A stretch of 64,000 nt of DNA from Paenibacillus qinlingensis (GCF_013204845.1 NZ_JABMKY010000003.1:248001-312000), one strand, 5' to 3'. Numbered from the stretch's first letter, positions 20,484 through 30,427 are shown. Numbers and translations are program-made. The notes: generated by a model not told the origin, from the letters alone.

Positions 20484-22565
20484 ATGGCTATGGCAACCCA
20501 ATTGTATGTAGCAACAACCGGAAACGATGATCAAGATGGAAGTAAAGATGCGCCATTCTTAACGATAACCAAAGCTCAGATGACAGTTCGGGAAATCATC
20601 CTCAAAGGGATGAACCACGATGTCATCGTCTTTGTGTTCGGTGGTACGTATTATTTAGAAAATACATGGAAATTGGATGAGCGCGATTCAGGCAGGAATG
20701 GGTACCGGGTTAGTTATTGTAATGTACCTGGTGAAGTGGTAAATATCATAGGTGGCAGGCCAGTTACGAACTGGGAACCCTATAGTTCCGACATGTGGCG
20801 GGCGTGGTTAGGGGCTAGAAGCAGCTTCCATACGCTATATGCGGATGGCGAACGCATAACGAAAGCTCGTTTGCCAGCAACGGGATATTTTCAAGTGGAC
20901 GGGGAAGCTGAGGCAGCCTTCCGAGATGGTATTTACTATGGGAATGGAGACATTCCAGTAGGATGTGACCTTACTCAAGCTCAAGTATTCATTTGGCCAG
21001 GGAAAGGGGAATGGAACTGGTTCTCAGAGCTGCGATCCGTGAAATCTCATGATGCTGAGGCTAGATATGTTGCCTTTCAGCTCCCTTCCATTTGGGAAAT
21101 AGGTGAAGGCTCACGTTATTTTATTCAAGGTTCACTTGATTTTCTTCAAGCACCAGGTCAATTTCACTGGGATGAAAAGGATGGTTGGCTCTACTACAGG
21201 CCGCGTAAAGGTTCACCCCTGCACCAAGAGATTATTGTACCAACGGTCACAAGGTTGATTGAGATCAAAGGCAAAGATCAGGATGAGCCAATTCAACATC
21301 TTGACATTCATGGTCTGCACTTCTCCTGTTCAGACTTCTGGTCCGATTACCAAATGATTCAAGAAGACGAGGGCTTGAGTAATGTAGAGCGAGATGAGCA
21401 CCGTGAAGGATTGGTTTACATCCAGTATGCAGCCGATATTGAAATATCGCATTGTCAACTAATCAACTCGGGAAGCTGCGGTATTTTCTTGGATCAGCAA
21501 ACGCGAAACATTCGAATACATGGCAATCATATTGAGCATTTGGGGTATATGGGGATATGTGCCTCAGGTTATTCACCGCTCCAAGGCTCATTTACATCCG
21601 CAGACGCTTCTTATACCAATAAAGAGCATCGGATTACGAATAATGTGATTCGGTATGGCGGCGAGCTGATTGGGCATGGCTGTGGAATTCTGCTGTATCA
21701 AAGTGGACATAACCAAATTACCCATAATCGGATATCTCATATGCCTCGCTATGGTATTTCCTTGAAAGGCTTGCGCCATAAGGTCATGCCAGCAAGCATT
21801 TATGGAATACCAGTAACGTGGGAGAATCACTGGGATTTCTTGCATACGCGCAATAATTACATCGCTTATAACGATATTTCGAATGTCATGATCGACAGTC
21901 AGGATGGTGGAATGATTGAATCCTGGGGTGTTGGGGCAGGGAATGCGATTCATAGTAACCGCTTACACAATAGTGGGATTCATTTTTCTTTTGGTTTCGG
22001 CATTTATTTGGATGATGCTTCAGACTACTTCACGGTTACCCAGAATGTGCTGACGGGTCTCTACAGCACAGGGGAGGGGAAGCTCTGGATGCTCATTTTT
22101 TCCAAAGGCATTGGCAACCTCATTCAAGGGAATTTGCTGGTGTCTAACCCAGATGCTATAGCTGCAATTGGCACACAAGAGATGGCGGGTGAAGAGAATA
22201 AAGAGGTGACGGTGAAAGGGAACATGATAGTTAATTCAGGGTACCTTTACTACTTCGTCAATTGGCGGGAAGATAAGTTTGCTGAAGCGGATTGTAATCT
22301 CTATTGGACGGATCGAGCCCAGGGCGTTTGTCAGGTAGCAGGGAAACTACCACTGCCCTCGTCAGGAACAGATTTATTAGGGCGGGATGTCTATGACTGG
22401 GAGGCATGGCGCTCCTTACTGGGTGGGAAATTCGATGCCCATTCGCACATAGCAGATCCTCAATTGATACCTTTACCAGATGGAAAGATTCGCCTTGAGC
22501 TAACATCACCCGCCTATGCGCTTGGTTGGGTTGATATTGATGATAATCAAATAGGGCCACAGTAA
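20484..22565 (+). CDS. right-handed parallel beta-helix protein, probable carbohydrate-active enzyme
   Basis: Protein of 693 residues. The N-terminus (QLYVATTGNDDQDGSKDAPF) is the usual entry of DUF1565/pectate-lyase-like beta-helix proteins. Repeated beta-helix rungs follow (ADIEISHCQLINSGSCGIFL, TRNIRIHGNHIEHLGYMG, HRITNNVIRYGGELIGHGCG). There is no signal peptide, which is unusual for this fold and suggests action on imported oligosaccharides. AAGGAG precedes the ATG. It lies directly upstream of a membrane AraC regulator and an ABC sugar importer, so it probably cleaves what that importer brings in. Reaction type (lyase, hydrolase or epimerase) is not determined. Confidence 0.78.
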   Translation: MAMATQLYVATTGNDDQDGSKDAPFLTITKAQMTVREIILKGMNHDVIVFVFGGTYYLENTWKLDERDSGRNGYRVSYCNVPGEVVNIIGGRPVTNWEPYSSDMWRAWLGARSSFHTLYADGERITKARLPATGYFQVDGEAEAAFRDGIYYGNGDIPVGCDLTQAQVFIWPGKGEWNWFSELRSVKSHDAEARYVAFQLPSIWEIGEGSRYFIQGSLDFLQAPGQFHWDEKDGWLYYRPRKGSPLHQEIIVPTVTRLIEIKGKDQDEPIQHLDIHGLHFSCSDFWSDYQMIQEDEGLSNVERDEHREGLVYIQYAADIEISHCQLINSGSCGIFLDQQTRNIRIHGNHIEHLGYMGICASGYSPLQGSFTSADASYTNKEHRITNNVIRYGGELIGHGCGILLYQSGHNQITHNRISHMPRYGISLKGLRHKVMPASIYGIPVTWENHWDFLHTRNNYIAYNDISNVMIDSQDGGMIESWGVGAGNAIHSNRLHNSGIHFSFGFGIYLDDASDYFTVTQNVLTGLYSTGEGKLWMLIFSKGIGNLIQGNLLVSNPDAIAAIGTQEMAGEENKEVTVKGNMIVNSGYLYYFVNWREDKFAEADCNLYWTDRAQGVCQVAGKLPLPSSGTDLLGRDVYDWEAWRSLLGGKFDAHSHIADPQLIPLPDGKIRLELTSPAYALGWVDIDDNQIGPQ

Positions 22566-22596
22566 ATTCGTCATAACGAGAGGGGGCTTGGTACTT

Positions 22597-24933
22597 ATGA
22601 AAGGATTTGGTTTCTATAAATCCAAGAAATATTTGCAGCGCGTACTAAGCTCGATCATGTTATCGATGGTTGTTGTCCTATTAGCCTCTTCATTTGCCAA
22701 TACGTATCTGCTGGAAAAGTCAGTAAAACGGATTCAAGAGGACTCGAATCTCAAAATTCTCACACAAATGCAGTACAATTTTTCTTACATGAACGAAATC
22801 ATCACACACTTATCTTACTTTGTTTTAAAAGATAACTTGCTCATTCCTTTGATGTTTGATGAAACTTTACCCAAAATGGATTTAATTCGCGGTTACCAAC
22901 GCATGTCCAGTATCATGGACAGTTCCTCCTTCTTGCATTCCATGGTCGTCTATAATCATTCTCAAAATGAGATATACGGAACAACCACCAATTTCTTGTT
23001 GGATGGCGGTGTGACCAAAAAGAAAATTTCGGATTGGTTGCTAGATCCTATCAACCAACATGAAACGTCCAGACTTATTCCAGTCAGTCTCGAACGTGAG
23101 GACGGTCAAATCGATGCCTTCGCGTTCGTCGTAACCGAATCATTAAAGCCTTTTTCACGCGGCGAATCCGCCATTGTTCTCTATATCAAGTCGGACTGGG
23201 TCTTCGACAGCTTGAAGAAAATGAACGATACGGGCAGCCGATCGCAAGGTGATATTCTTATGGCAGACCAGGAAGGTCGCTTGTATTCCTCTCATAACAT
23301 AGATGGGTACGGCAGCAAAGCCACACAGGAAACCATCCACACCTACATTAAGAATCATAAGTCTGCAACGGGTGATCCTTCCGGATTCGTTATTGGGGAT
23401 GTGGAAGGTGAGAAAAGTATGATTACCTATATGGCAGATCCGATTCCGAATTGGACGATTCTGTATGTACAGTCGTATGACCAGTTGATGGCAGAAGTCA
23501 CTCAGACACGTGTGAAATCGTTAGTTGTCTCTGGCGTTCTCCTATTGATTGCGATTGCCATCTCGGTCTGGTTGTCTTATAAATTGTATCATCCCATTGA
23601 AGATATGCTGCATCGGATTCGATTTCAGCATCCACGAGGTGAACCTACGAGGCGAACTGAGGGGGATGAGCTTCATGCGATGAGTGAGAATTATTTGAAA
23701 TTGTCTCATACGCTGCAAGAAATCAGCTCTGAGCACATCGTCAATAAATATTACATCCGTAAATTTATGACAGACGGTCAAATGTTCTCACACCACGATA
23801 TGATTAGCTTGATTGACAAGCATCAACTGAATATTGCGTACCCTGCCGAAATTATCGTGTGTGTCCTTCGTTTGGATCATTTTCAAGCGTACACGAACCA
23901 TACAGCTCTAGCGTTGAAGAAGATGCATAGCTTTGCTATCACGAATATTGCGCAGGAAATGATGTCCAAAGCGTATCCTTGTGAAGCAGTAGAGGTATGG
24001 GGGGATCATATTATTCTCATTGTATCCTTGATGGACGCGCCTACAGTGGCGAAAACAGAGAGGATTGTTCCCATCCTTCGGGACATTCAGCATACGATTG
24101 AGACATATTACGATCTGAGCCTCTCTTGTGGACTTAGCGATCCCATCTCTCAATTGACACGGCTGTCATTTGGTTATACACAAGCGTTGCAGAATAGCTT
24201 GTACACCCTTATTTTCGGCTACAAGTCCATTATTATGAGTGATATGGTCAAGGAGAACAACGCGAATAAGCGAGTCTCAATCCCAGAAGCCATCGAACGT
24301 AAACTATCCGAGAGCTTGAAGAAGGGCTTAATGACAGAAGCGGGGATTGAGCTTGAGAAAGCGTTCTCCCTTTTTGCCACCTTTCATTATCATGATATTC
24401 ACCGCGCCGTAACGAATTTAACATGGGTAATCAAATATACAGTCGTTGAAATTATGGAAAATCGCGTAACGAAAATGAGCTTTAATGTGGATTATATTCA
24501 TCACATTCCGCAAGAGAATGAAACGTTAGAGGAAATGTATCTAGCTTTATTAGCCTTATGTTCACAAATTTGTGAAGGTCAGAAGCCGTCGAATGTAGAA
24601 CGGAATGATATGATTCTCGAAACAGTCAAAGAACTTATTCATCAGAAGTATGCGGATATTAACCTGAGTCAGCAAACAATTGCAGCGACCGTAAAACTGT
24701 CATCCGCGTACTTGGGAAAACTGTTTAAGGACAGCTACCAACTCACGCTTACGGAGTATATCAATGAAGTTCGTTTGCAGCACGCCCAGCATCTTCTTGA
24801 GAACGGGGATCATTCAGTCCTAGATATTATGGAAAAATGCGGTTATGCCAATCCGAGCTATTTTTTTCGGTTGTTCAAAGCCAAATTCGGAAGTACACCG
24901 AAGGAATATCGCATGAAGAAATCGATTTCATAA
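22597..24933 (+). CDS. membrane-anchored AraC family regulator with extracellular sensor
   Basis: One-component regulator of about 778 residues. TM1 is near residues 14-36 (VLSSIMLSMVVVLLASSFAN), an extracellular Cache-like region runs to about 305, and TM2 is near 308-328 (SLVVSGVLLLIAIAISVWLS). A cytoplasmic linker follows, with an AraC HTH pair at the C-terminus (SQQTIAATVKLSSAYLGKLF, VLDIMEKCGYANPSYFFRLF, FGSTPKEYRMKKS). The ATG at 22597 is 10 nt after AGGGGG; a TTG at 22588 overlaps that site. Such proteins, common in Paenibacillus, regulate the adjacent LplB/YtcP-type importer. Direct repeats before that importer are candidate targets. Confidence 0.88.
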   Translation: MKGFGFYKSKKYLQRVLSSIMLSMVVVLLASSFANTYLLEKSVKRIQEDSNLKILTQMQYNFSYMNEIITHLSYFVLKDNLLIPLMFDETLPKMDLIRGYQRMSSIMDSSSFLHSMVVYNHSQNEIYGTTTNFLLDGGVTKKKISDWLLDPINQHETSRLIPVSLEREDGQIDAFAFVVTESLKPFSRGESAIVLYIKSDWVFDSLKKMNDTGSRSQGDILMADQEGRLYSSHNIDGYGSKATQETIHTYIKNHKSATGDPSGFVIGDVEGEKSMITYMADPIPNWTILYVQSYDQLMAEVTQTRVKSLVVSGVLLLIAIAISVWLSYKLYHPIEDMLHRIRFQHPRGEPTRRTEGDELHAMSENYLKLSHTLQEISSEHIVNKYYIRKFMTDGQMFSHHDMISLIDKHQLNIAYPAEIIVCVLRLDHFQAYTNHTALALKKMHSFAITNIAQEMMSKAYPCEAVEVWGDHIILIVSLMDAPTVAKTERIVPILRDIQHTIETYYDLSLSCGLSDPISQLTRLSFGYTQALQNSLYTLIFGYKSIIMSDMVKENNANKRVSIPEAIERKLSESLKKGLMTEAGIELEKAFSLFATFHYHDIHRAVTNLTWVIKYTVVEIMENRVTKMSFNVDYIHHIPQENETLEEMYLALLALCSQICEGQKPSNVERNDMILETVKELIHQKYADINLSQQTIAATVKLSSAYLGKLFKDSYQLTLTEYINEVRLQHAQHLLENGDHSVLDIMEKCGYANPSYFFRLFKAKFGSTPKEYRMKKSIS

Positions 24934-24955
24934 CAGGGGAAATGTGATCTAGTGG

Positions 24956-24998
24956 CCGCCACTTCTTCCACCAATTGGTGTATGGAAGGGCGGTTTTG
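24956..24998 (+). terminator. intrinsic terminator after the membrane AraC gene
   Basis: Interrupted stem CCGCC..CTTCCA..CC / GG..TGGAAG..GGCGG followed by TTTT. Confidence 0.6.
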
Positions 24999-25025
24999 TG
25001 CTTTTTGATGGGAAAAAGAGAGTAA

Positions 25026-25089
25026 TTCGAACATTGTACATATGGTTTCTACATGTTTTCGAACATCGTACGCTATGTAAACGCTTTAT
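25026..25089 (+). promoter_or_regulatory. direct-repeat operator and cre-like site before the first ABC operon
   Basis: TTCGAACATTGTAC (25026-25039) and TTCGAACATCGTAC (25058-25071) are 32 bp apart, three helical turns. TGTAAACGCTTTAT (25076-25089) matches the CcpA cre consensus at 12 of 14 positions. TATCCT at 25086 may be the -10, with the second repeat against the -35. Assignment to the AraC regulator at 22597 is inferred. Confidence 0.55.
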
Positions 25090-25125
25090 CCTGTGGCAAG
25101 ATACGAATAGGGAAGGAGGAGCACA

Positions 25126-26070
25126 ATGACGAAATCACATCCCAACAAACAACGAAAACTATTTCGAGAATTCAAACACCTGCGTAAAAATCGCGAACTG
25201 CTGTTGCTTGCGACTCCAGGGATTTTGTTTGAACTGGTCATTAAGTACTTGCCCATGATCGGTCTCATCTTAGCCTTCAAGTATTTCAGGTATGATCAAG
25301 GGATTCTAGGGAGCAAATGGGTCGGCTTCAAAAATTTCGAATTCATATTCAAATCACAGGATGCCTGGCGTATTATTCGAAACACCCTTTTATACAACAT
25401 GAGCTATATCGTACTTGGAACGCTTGCTGCGCTCGTCCTTTCTATCCTGTTATATGAGGTAAGCGGCCGCATGGTGAAGGTGTATCAAACTACACTATTT
25501 CTACCGTATTTCATTTCATTAGTATTGGTCGGTTACATTGCGTATGGTTTCCTAGAGCATAAGAGTGGTTACCTCAATAGCTTTCTAAGCAACATCGGGC
25601 TTTCTCCGCACAAATGGTACTTCGAGACGACACCGTGGCTCTTCATTTTACCTGTGGTTGCTGTATGGAAAAGTGTCGGTTTCTCGACATTAATCTACTA
25701 CGCTGGGATTGTTGGCATAAACACGGAATATTACGAAGCAGCTAAACTAGACGGCGCATCACGCGTTCAAATGATATTTCGGATTACATTGCCGCTTATG
25801 AAGCCATTGATAATCATTGTGTTTATTCTAGGCTTAGGCAATATCTTCCGCGGTGATTTCGGATTGCATTACTTTGTGCCGAATAATGTTGGCGCTAATT
25901 TGGCGACGACAGATGTCATAGATACCTATGTGTATCGTGCCCTTGCGAAGCTTGGTGACATTAATTCTGGGGCAGCTGTGGGTTTTCTTCAATCAGTTGT
26001 GGGGCTAATCACCATTGTGTCAGCAAATGCAGCGGTGCGCCGAATGGATAAGGATAACGCATTATTTTAA
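25126..26070 (+). CDS. ABC transporter permease, LplB family
   Basis: Inner-membrane permease of 314 residues for a carbohydrate importer, with about six transmembrane segments. The EAA motif is EYYEAAKLDGASRVQMIFRI (about residues 205-224), which contacts the ATPase. The N-terminus ELLLLATPGILFELVIKYLP is typical of LplB-type proteins. GGAAGGAGG precedes the ATG. It is the first gene of a permease-permease-binding protein operon with no ATPase gene, so a shared MsmX-type ATPase encoded elsewhere is expected (known for this family, inferred here). Confidence 0.93.
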   Translation: MTKSHPNKQRKLFREFKHLRKNRELLLLATPGILFELVIKYLPMIGLILAFKYFRYDQGILGSKWVGFKNFEFIFKSQDAWRIIRNTLLYNMSYIVLGTLAALVLSILLYEVSGRMVKVYQTTLFLPYFISLVLVGYIAYGFLEHKSGYLNSFLSNIGLSPHKWYFETTPWLFILPVVAVWKSVGFSTLIYYAGIVGINTEYYEAAKLDGASRVQMIFRITLPLMKPLIIIVFILGLGNIFRGDFGLHYFVPNNVGANLATTDVIDTYVYRALAKLGDINSGAAVGFLQSVVGLITIVSANAAVRRMDKDNALF

Positions 26071-26093
26071 TGGGGGAGGAGCCTTGGCGCTTT

Positions 26094-26993
26094 ATGGAGC
26101 TTGTTGTAGCTAAACCAGTGAAAACGGTATCGATATGGTATATCCATGTGTTTTTCACTCTGATATGTGTGTTGATGATTATCCCTTTCGTGCTTGTCAT
26201 TGCGGTGTCACTGTCGTCGGAGAACAGCTTGATTCAATTCGGTTATCGATTTATTCCGAAAGAGCTAAGTTTAGAAGCATACCGAATTGTCTTCAAATCT
26301 CCCGAGATTTGGCTGAAATCGTATGGGGTGACGATAGGCATCACCATAATTGGGACCGTGCTATCCCTGTTATTAACAACATTGACGGCTTATCCGATGT
26401 CACGACGAGACTTTCGCTACCATCGGCCGCTTACGTTTTATATTTTCTTCACCTTGTTATTCAATGGGGGGACGATCCCGTTCTATATCCTAATGACACA
26501 ATACTTGCATTTGAAAAATTCCATCCTGGCACTGATCATTCCACTGCTCATGAATCCTTTCAATATTATTATTATGAAAAGCTTTCTAGATAAAATTTCG
26601 ATGGAAATTATTGAATCTGCCAAGATCGACGGCTCTAGCGAGCTTCGTATTTTCTACCGTATTATTCTGCCGCTTTCCACACCGGCGTTAGCAACACTCG
26701 GATTATTCATCTCTTTTGCCTATTGGAATGATTGGTTTAATGCCTTGTTGTTCATCGATGATAACAAATATGTGCCACTCCAACTGCTTCTCGTTCGTAT
26801 TCTGTCACAGATTGAATTTCTAGCGAATTCGCCTCTAGCCGAGGCGGCGAGTAAATTACAATTTGCAAACTTCCCAACACTATCTGTCCGGATGGCGATG
26901 GCCTTGGTTGCGGGCGGTCCGATGATGATCATGTTCCCTTTTTTCCAAAAGTACTTTGTGAAAGGGATTACGGTAGGTTCACTCAAAAGCTGA
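26094..26993 (+). CDS. ABC transporter permease, YtcP family
   Basis: Second permease of the importer, about 299 residues and six transmembrane segments. The EAA-type loop is EIIESAKIDGSSELRIFYRI, and the C-terminus FPFFQKYFVKGITVGSLKS is characteristic of YtcP-like permeases. The frame can start at ATG 26070, which overlaps the previous stop (TAATG). GGGGAGGAG lies between it and an in-frame ATG at 26094, so the latter is preferred. It works with the LplB-type partner upstream and the lipoprotein downstream. Confidence 0.92.
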   Translation: MELVVAKPVKTVSIWYIHVFFTLICVLMIIPFVLVIAVSLSSENSLIQFGYRFIPKELSLEAYRIVFKSPEIWLKSYGVTIGITIIGTVLSLLLTTLTAYPMSRRDFRYHRPLTFYIFFTLLFNGGTIPFYILMTQYLHLKNSILALIIPLLMNPFNIIIMKSFLDKISMEIIESAKIDGSSELRIFYRIILPLSTPALATLGLFISFAYWNDWFNALLFIDDNKYVPLQLLLVRILSQIEFLANSPLAEAASKLQFANFPTLSVRMAMALVAGGPMMIMFPFFQKYFVKGITVGSLKS

Positions 26994-27069
26994 GAGGAGG
27001 TGAGGGCGCCTGTAAGGAAGGTTCGATGTTCTGATGATACTAGGGGTTCTTACTATGGAGGTGTGAAGG

Positions 27070-28620
27070 TTGATCCAAGGAAAAAAAATGTACCTGAGCT
27101 CTGCAGCCATTATGCTTCTGAGTATGTCCGTGTTAGCTGGATGCAAGACCGACACGGCAAGTGAAACGACATCACCGGCAGCAACAACACCTGCAACAAC
27201 GACAAGCGCGACGCCTGCAACACCTGCACCTAGCACATTGCCTGAAGTCAAATTAACATTCTATTATCCAAGTAATCCGCCAGGTAAAGATCAGGCACTC
27301 GTGAATGAGGAAGTCAATAAATATGTGAAGAGCAAAATCAATGCAACCGTAGATCTTAAACCACTTTCCTTTGATGAATATGATCCGAAATTGAACACGA
27401 TCATGGCCTCTGGTGAAGCTTTCGATGTGGCATGGGGCTCGAAATATTGGCTGCTCAGCTATCAGCCGAACATTGATAAAGGTGCGCTCTTGGAGCTGAC
27501 CGATGCGATGATCAGTAAAAATGCTGCAGCAGCCCGGAAGAATATTCCCGATAAATTCTGGCCAGATATGAAAGCAACGGATGGCAAAGTGTACGGCTTC
27601 CCTGTATATCAAATCGCAGCCAAGACGAAAAGTCTTGTCATTCAAAAGCAATTTGCGGATAAGTATAAATTGGATGTTAATTCAATTAAGACGTATAAAG
27701 ACCTCGAGCCTTTCCTGAAATCGATTAAGGACAATGAAAAAGATGTTATTCCTTTCGGGATGGCTCAGAATTCATGGGGCCTCTATACAGACCCAAATCT
27801 AGTCGCCGCAGATGGTCTTGCGGTTGCTTACAAGAAAGATGACAAAACGTACACGTCCATCACGAAGATTCAGCAGCTGCAAAACAAGAAAGACTTCTTC
27901 ACGACGATGCATAAATGGTCACTAGCGGGATATATCAATGAGGATGCCCCTCTTTTGAAAAACATTACGGACCTCAAGAAAAAGGGGAAAGTGGCGGTAA
28001 GCCTTGAGTTTACAACGAAGCCAGGCGGCGAAGTCGATGAGATGGCTAATAACGGTAACAATGCTGTCGTGTATGTGCCGATCTCCGACTCCTACTTCAC
28101 AGGCGTTGCGAGTGCGATGCAGGTCATTAGCAAAACGTCCAAAAATCCAGATCGCGCCCTCATGTTCATTAACCTTCTGAACACAGATAAAGTGTTATAT
28201 AATCTGATTTCAAATGGATTGGAAGGCAAGCATTATACGAAGAAGGATGACAAATATATTGAACCGATTAAGGATTCCGGCTATGCACCGAACGTGGATT
28301 GGGTGTTCGGCAACCAATTTAATGCCTACTTGAAAGGTGCACAGACGCCAGATGTATGGGACAAAACGATAAAATTAAACGAAAGCGCCATGGTGCCGGT
28401 TTCCTACGGTTTTGATGTGAATCGAGACACGATCAAATCTGAGGTTGCCAATGTGACGGCCGTAGATCTGGAGTTCCAAGTTGCTCTTGAAACCGGTGCG
28501 GTAGATCCTGCGGATCAACTGCAGAAATACATTGACAAGCTGAAAGCGGCTGGTCAAGACAAGATTGATGCGGAAACGACGAAGCAATGGCAAGCTTTTT
28601 TGAAAGCGAAAGGCTTGTAA
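27070..28620 (+). CDS. extracellular solute-binding lipoprotein of the first sugar ABC importer
   Basis: Lipoprotein of 516 residues with lipobox LAGC (Cys25), so it is tethered to the outer face of the membrane. A Thr/Pro/Ala-rich linker (about 30-58) precedes the ligand-binding domain. Features such as FYYPSNPPGKDQALVNEEVN, MASGEAFDVAWGSKYW and TKNPD-like SKNPDRALMFINLL near the C-terminal lobe are typical of LplA-type binding proteins. The start is TTG 27070, 6 nt after GGAGGTG. An ATG at 27088 with a weaker site would still retain the signal peptide. A strong terminator ends the operon. The ligand is unknown; the neighbouring beta-helix enzyme suggests a uronate-rich oligosaccharide. Confidence 0.92.
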   Translation: MIQGKKMYLSSAAIMLLSMSVLAGCKTDTASETTSPAATTPATTTSATPATPAPSTLPEVKLTFYYPSNPPGKDQALVNEEVNKYVKSKINATVDLKPLSFDEYDPKLNTIMASGEAFDVAWGSKYWLLSYQPNIDKGALLELTDAMISKNAAAARKNIPDKFWPDMKATDGKVYGFPVYQIAAKTKSLVIQKQFADKYKLDVNSIKTYKDLEPFLKSIKDNEKDVIPFGMAQNSWGLYTDPNLVAADGLAVAYKKDDKTYTSITKIQQLQNKKDFFTTMHKWSLAGYINEDAPLLKNITDLKKKGKVAVSLEFTTKPGGEVDEMANNGNNAVVYVPISDSYFTGVASAMQVISKTSKNPDRALMFINLLNTDKVLYNLISNGLEGKHYTKKDDKYIEPIKDSGYAPNVDWVFGNQFNAYLKGAQTPDVWDKTIKLNESAMVPVSYGFDVNRDTIKSEVANVTAVDLEFQVALETGAVDPADQLQKYIDKLKAAGQDKIDAETTKQWQAFLKAKGL

Positions 28621-28634
28621 GAAACGTGATGCAA

Positions 28635-28677
28635 GAAGCCGTCCCTTGGGGTCATGAGACCTAAGGGGACGGCTTTT
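28635..28677 (+). terminator. intrinsic terminator of the first ABC operon
   Basis: AAGCCGTCCCTT..GGTC / GACC..AAGGGGACGGCTT stem followed by TT. Confidence 0.85.
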
Positions 28678-28738
28678 GCTTCGTTGCATCATATTAGGCC
28701 AAGCTTTCGAATATAGATGAGTAAACGTAAGACGAAGT

Positions 28739-28776
28739 AAGCTATCTTTTCAAAGTAAAAGGATAGCTGTTTTTGT
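28739..28776 (+). terminator. second hairpin with T-run
   Basis: AGCTATCTTTT / AAAGGATAGCT stem around CAAAGTA, followed by GTTTTTG. It sits just before the hypothetical gene at 28828, so it could also be an upstream attenuator. Confidence 0.55.
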
Positions 28777-28827
28777 TTAGATGCATATACTAATCATACA
28801 AAAGCAGGAATGAAAGAGGTGATCTTG

Positions 28828-29331
28828 GTGGGAACACGGCTACTTTCGGAACAGCTTGTGAAAACTCGCTTTCCCCATTTAAGGTACATCCGAATTCACA
28901 CTTCAGATAAATATAGGGCAACGATTTATGCTTGGACGGATGATTTGCAGCTATCGAAACAGGATGCGTTGAATGTCGAAAAATATGCAAACGCTTACTT
29001 GTACCCGTATGTCGTGTTTCAGGTTAAGGCATATTGCGCAGTTCGAGCAGATAAAGTGCCATTACTGCAAGAAGTGCCATCCGAAATTGTTTTAACGGCA
29101 CTCCGCTCAAACTTGAATCAATATGGTATTCTAGCTGCTATCAATCGGCAATTCCCTTTTGGGCGTTTGCGATTTAAGCACTATGATGTCATCAATAGTA
29201 TCATTCATTTTGATTTCGACGCATTAAAGCGAATGGGAGAGCAAGAGAAGGAACACATGCTGCGCTGCTTGCGTGAAATGATTCCACTCGGCTGCTACTG
29301 CGAGGTTCGCTTTTTGGAGGATGATAGCTAA
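28828..29331 (+). CDS. hypothetical protein, 167 residues
   Basis: Not recognised. A soluble protein with no signal peptide or membrane segment; basic N-terminus (GTRLLSEQLVKTRFPHLRYI) and mixed alpha/beta composition. It ends CLREMIPLGCYCEVRFLEDD, with three Cys near the C-terminus. The frame opens at ATG 28810, but AGAGGTG at 28815-28821 lies 6 nt before an in-frame GTG at 28828, which is preferred. It is monocistronic with its own terminator. No functional context is visible from its neighbours. Confidence 0.65.
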   Translation: MGTRLLSEQLVKTRFPHLRYIRIHTSDKYRATIYAWTDDLQLSKQDALNVEKYANAYLYPYVVFQVKAYCAVRADKVPLLQEVPSEIVLTALRSNLNQYGILAAINRQFPFGRLRFKHYDVINSIIHFDFDALKRMGEQEKEHMLRCLREMIPLGCYCEVRFLEDDS

Positions 29332-29351
29332 TATTCGTGAATAATTCACCT

Positions 29352-29384
29352 AAAGTCTCCATGAAAATCGGGGACTTTTGTTTG
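29352..29384 (+). terminator. intrinsic terminator after the 167-residue hypothetical gene
   Basis: AAAGTCTCC / GGGGACTTT stem (one G-U pair), followed by T-rich sequence. Confidence 0.75.
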
Positions 29385-29512
29385 TGTTAAAAATATTAAT
29401 GCTTGCCAATCGCATGCTTTAGTATGTATCTTTTTCCAAGGGGCTATTCGAGTATTCTGACTTAGTCCCATCTAAGAAATTCAACCACTTAATTAAAGGA
29501 GCTACTCATGCC

Positions 29513-30427
29513 ATGCTGAAACGATCCCCCTATCTATTATTAATTCTCGCAACTTGCATTTGGGGAGGGAACTTTGTTGCAGGTAAGTCACTCGTTTTAC
29601 ATATTCCTCCGATCACACTCGCAACAGGACGTTGGGGTATTGCCTTCTTATGTTTACTACCCTTGTATGGCAAAGCAGCTTGGCGGCTTAGAAATGAGTT
29701 TCTAGCGAATTGGAAAATGGTACTATTCCTCTCCCTGACAGGTGTAGCGGGATTCAACTCACTTACGTATGTTGCTGTGCAATATACGGGCTCAATCAAT
29801 GCCTCGCTAATGAATTCGGCGACACCAATATTCGTTGTCCTCATCACTTGGGCAATTATGAAGGAAAGACTTGCTTGGTGGTCACTTCCAGGAATTGGTA
29901 TATCCATCCTGGGTGTGTGTTGGATTATTAGCCAAGGGGATTTGTCTGCGCTCCTTCGGTTGTCCGTCAATCAAGGTGATATGTATATGTTGATCGCCGT
30001 CTTATGTTGGGCTTTATATTCAGTGGGCATGAAGAAAATGGCTGGTCGTTTTCCTGCAAGCCCATTTTTACTGGTACAAGTAATTGTGGCGCTTGTGGTG
30101 TTGATTCCAAGTTCTTCTATCGAGTGGATGATCAAGGCACCTCACGTTTCATGGAGTCCTGCGTTAGTCAGTGGTTTATTGTATGTAGGCATCTTCGCGT
30201 CTATCGTAGCTTTCCCGAGCTGGAATAAAGCTATTGAGCTTGCTGGTCCGCAGCGATGTGCTGGATTTCTCAACTTCATACCTTTGTTTAGCGCTATCTT
30301 CGCAACCACGTTTACTGGGGAATCGTTGCAGCTATATCACCTATTGGGAGCCTTCTCGATTGTGTTAGGTGTCTATGTGACGAATAGGGCTATGAAGAAG
30401 CAAGCTCGCCCCTTTTTATCAAAATGA
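29513..30427 (+). CDS. EamA/RhaT family (DMT superfamily) transporter
   Basis: Inner-membrane transporter of 304 residues with ten predicted transmembrane segments in two EamA repeats (first about 5-140, second about 155-290). The N-terminal ILATCIWGGNFVAGKSLVLH and the repeat-ending GAFSIVLGVYVTNR are typical. It probably exports metabolites or amino acids by analogy with the superfamily. AAAGGAG lies 11 nt before the ATG; another ATG 5 nt upstream is out of frame. It is a stand-alone gene. Confidence 0.9.
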   Translation: MLKRSPYLLLILATCIWGGNFVAGKSLVLHIPPITLATGRWGIAFLCLLPLYGKAAWRLRNEFLANWKMVLFLSLTGVAGFNSLTYVAVQYTGSINASLMNSATPIFVVLITWAIMKERLAWWSLPGIGISILGVCWIISQGDLSALLRLSVNQGDMYMLIAVLCWALYSVGMKKMAGRFPASPFLLVQVIVALVVLIPSSSIEWMIKAPHVSWSPALVSGLLYVGIFASIVAFPSWNKAIELAGPQRCAGFLNFIPLFSAIFATTFTGESLQLYHLLGAFSIVLGVYVTNRAMKKQARPFLSK

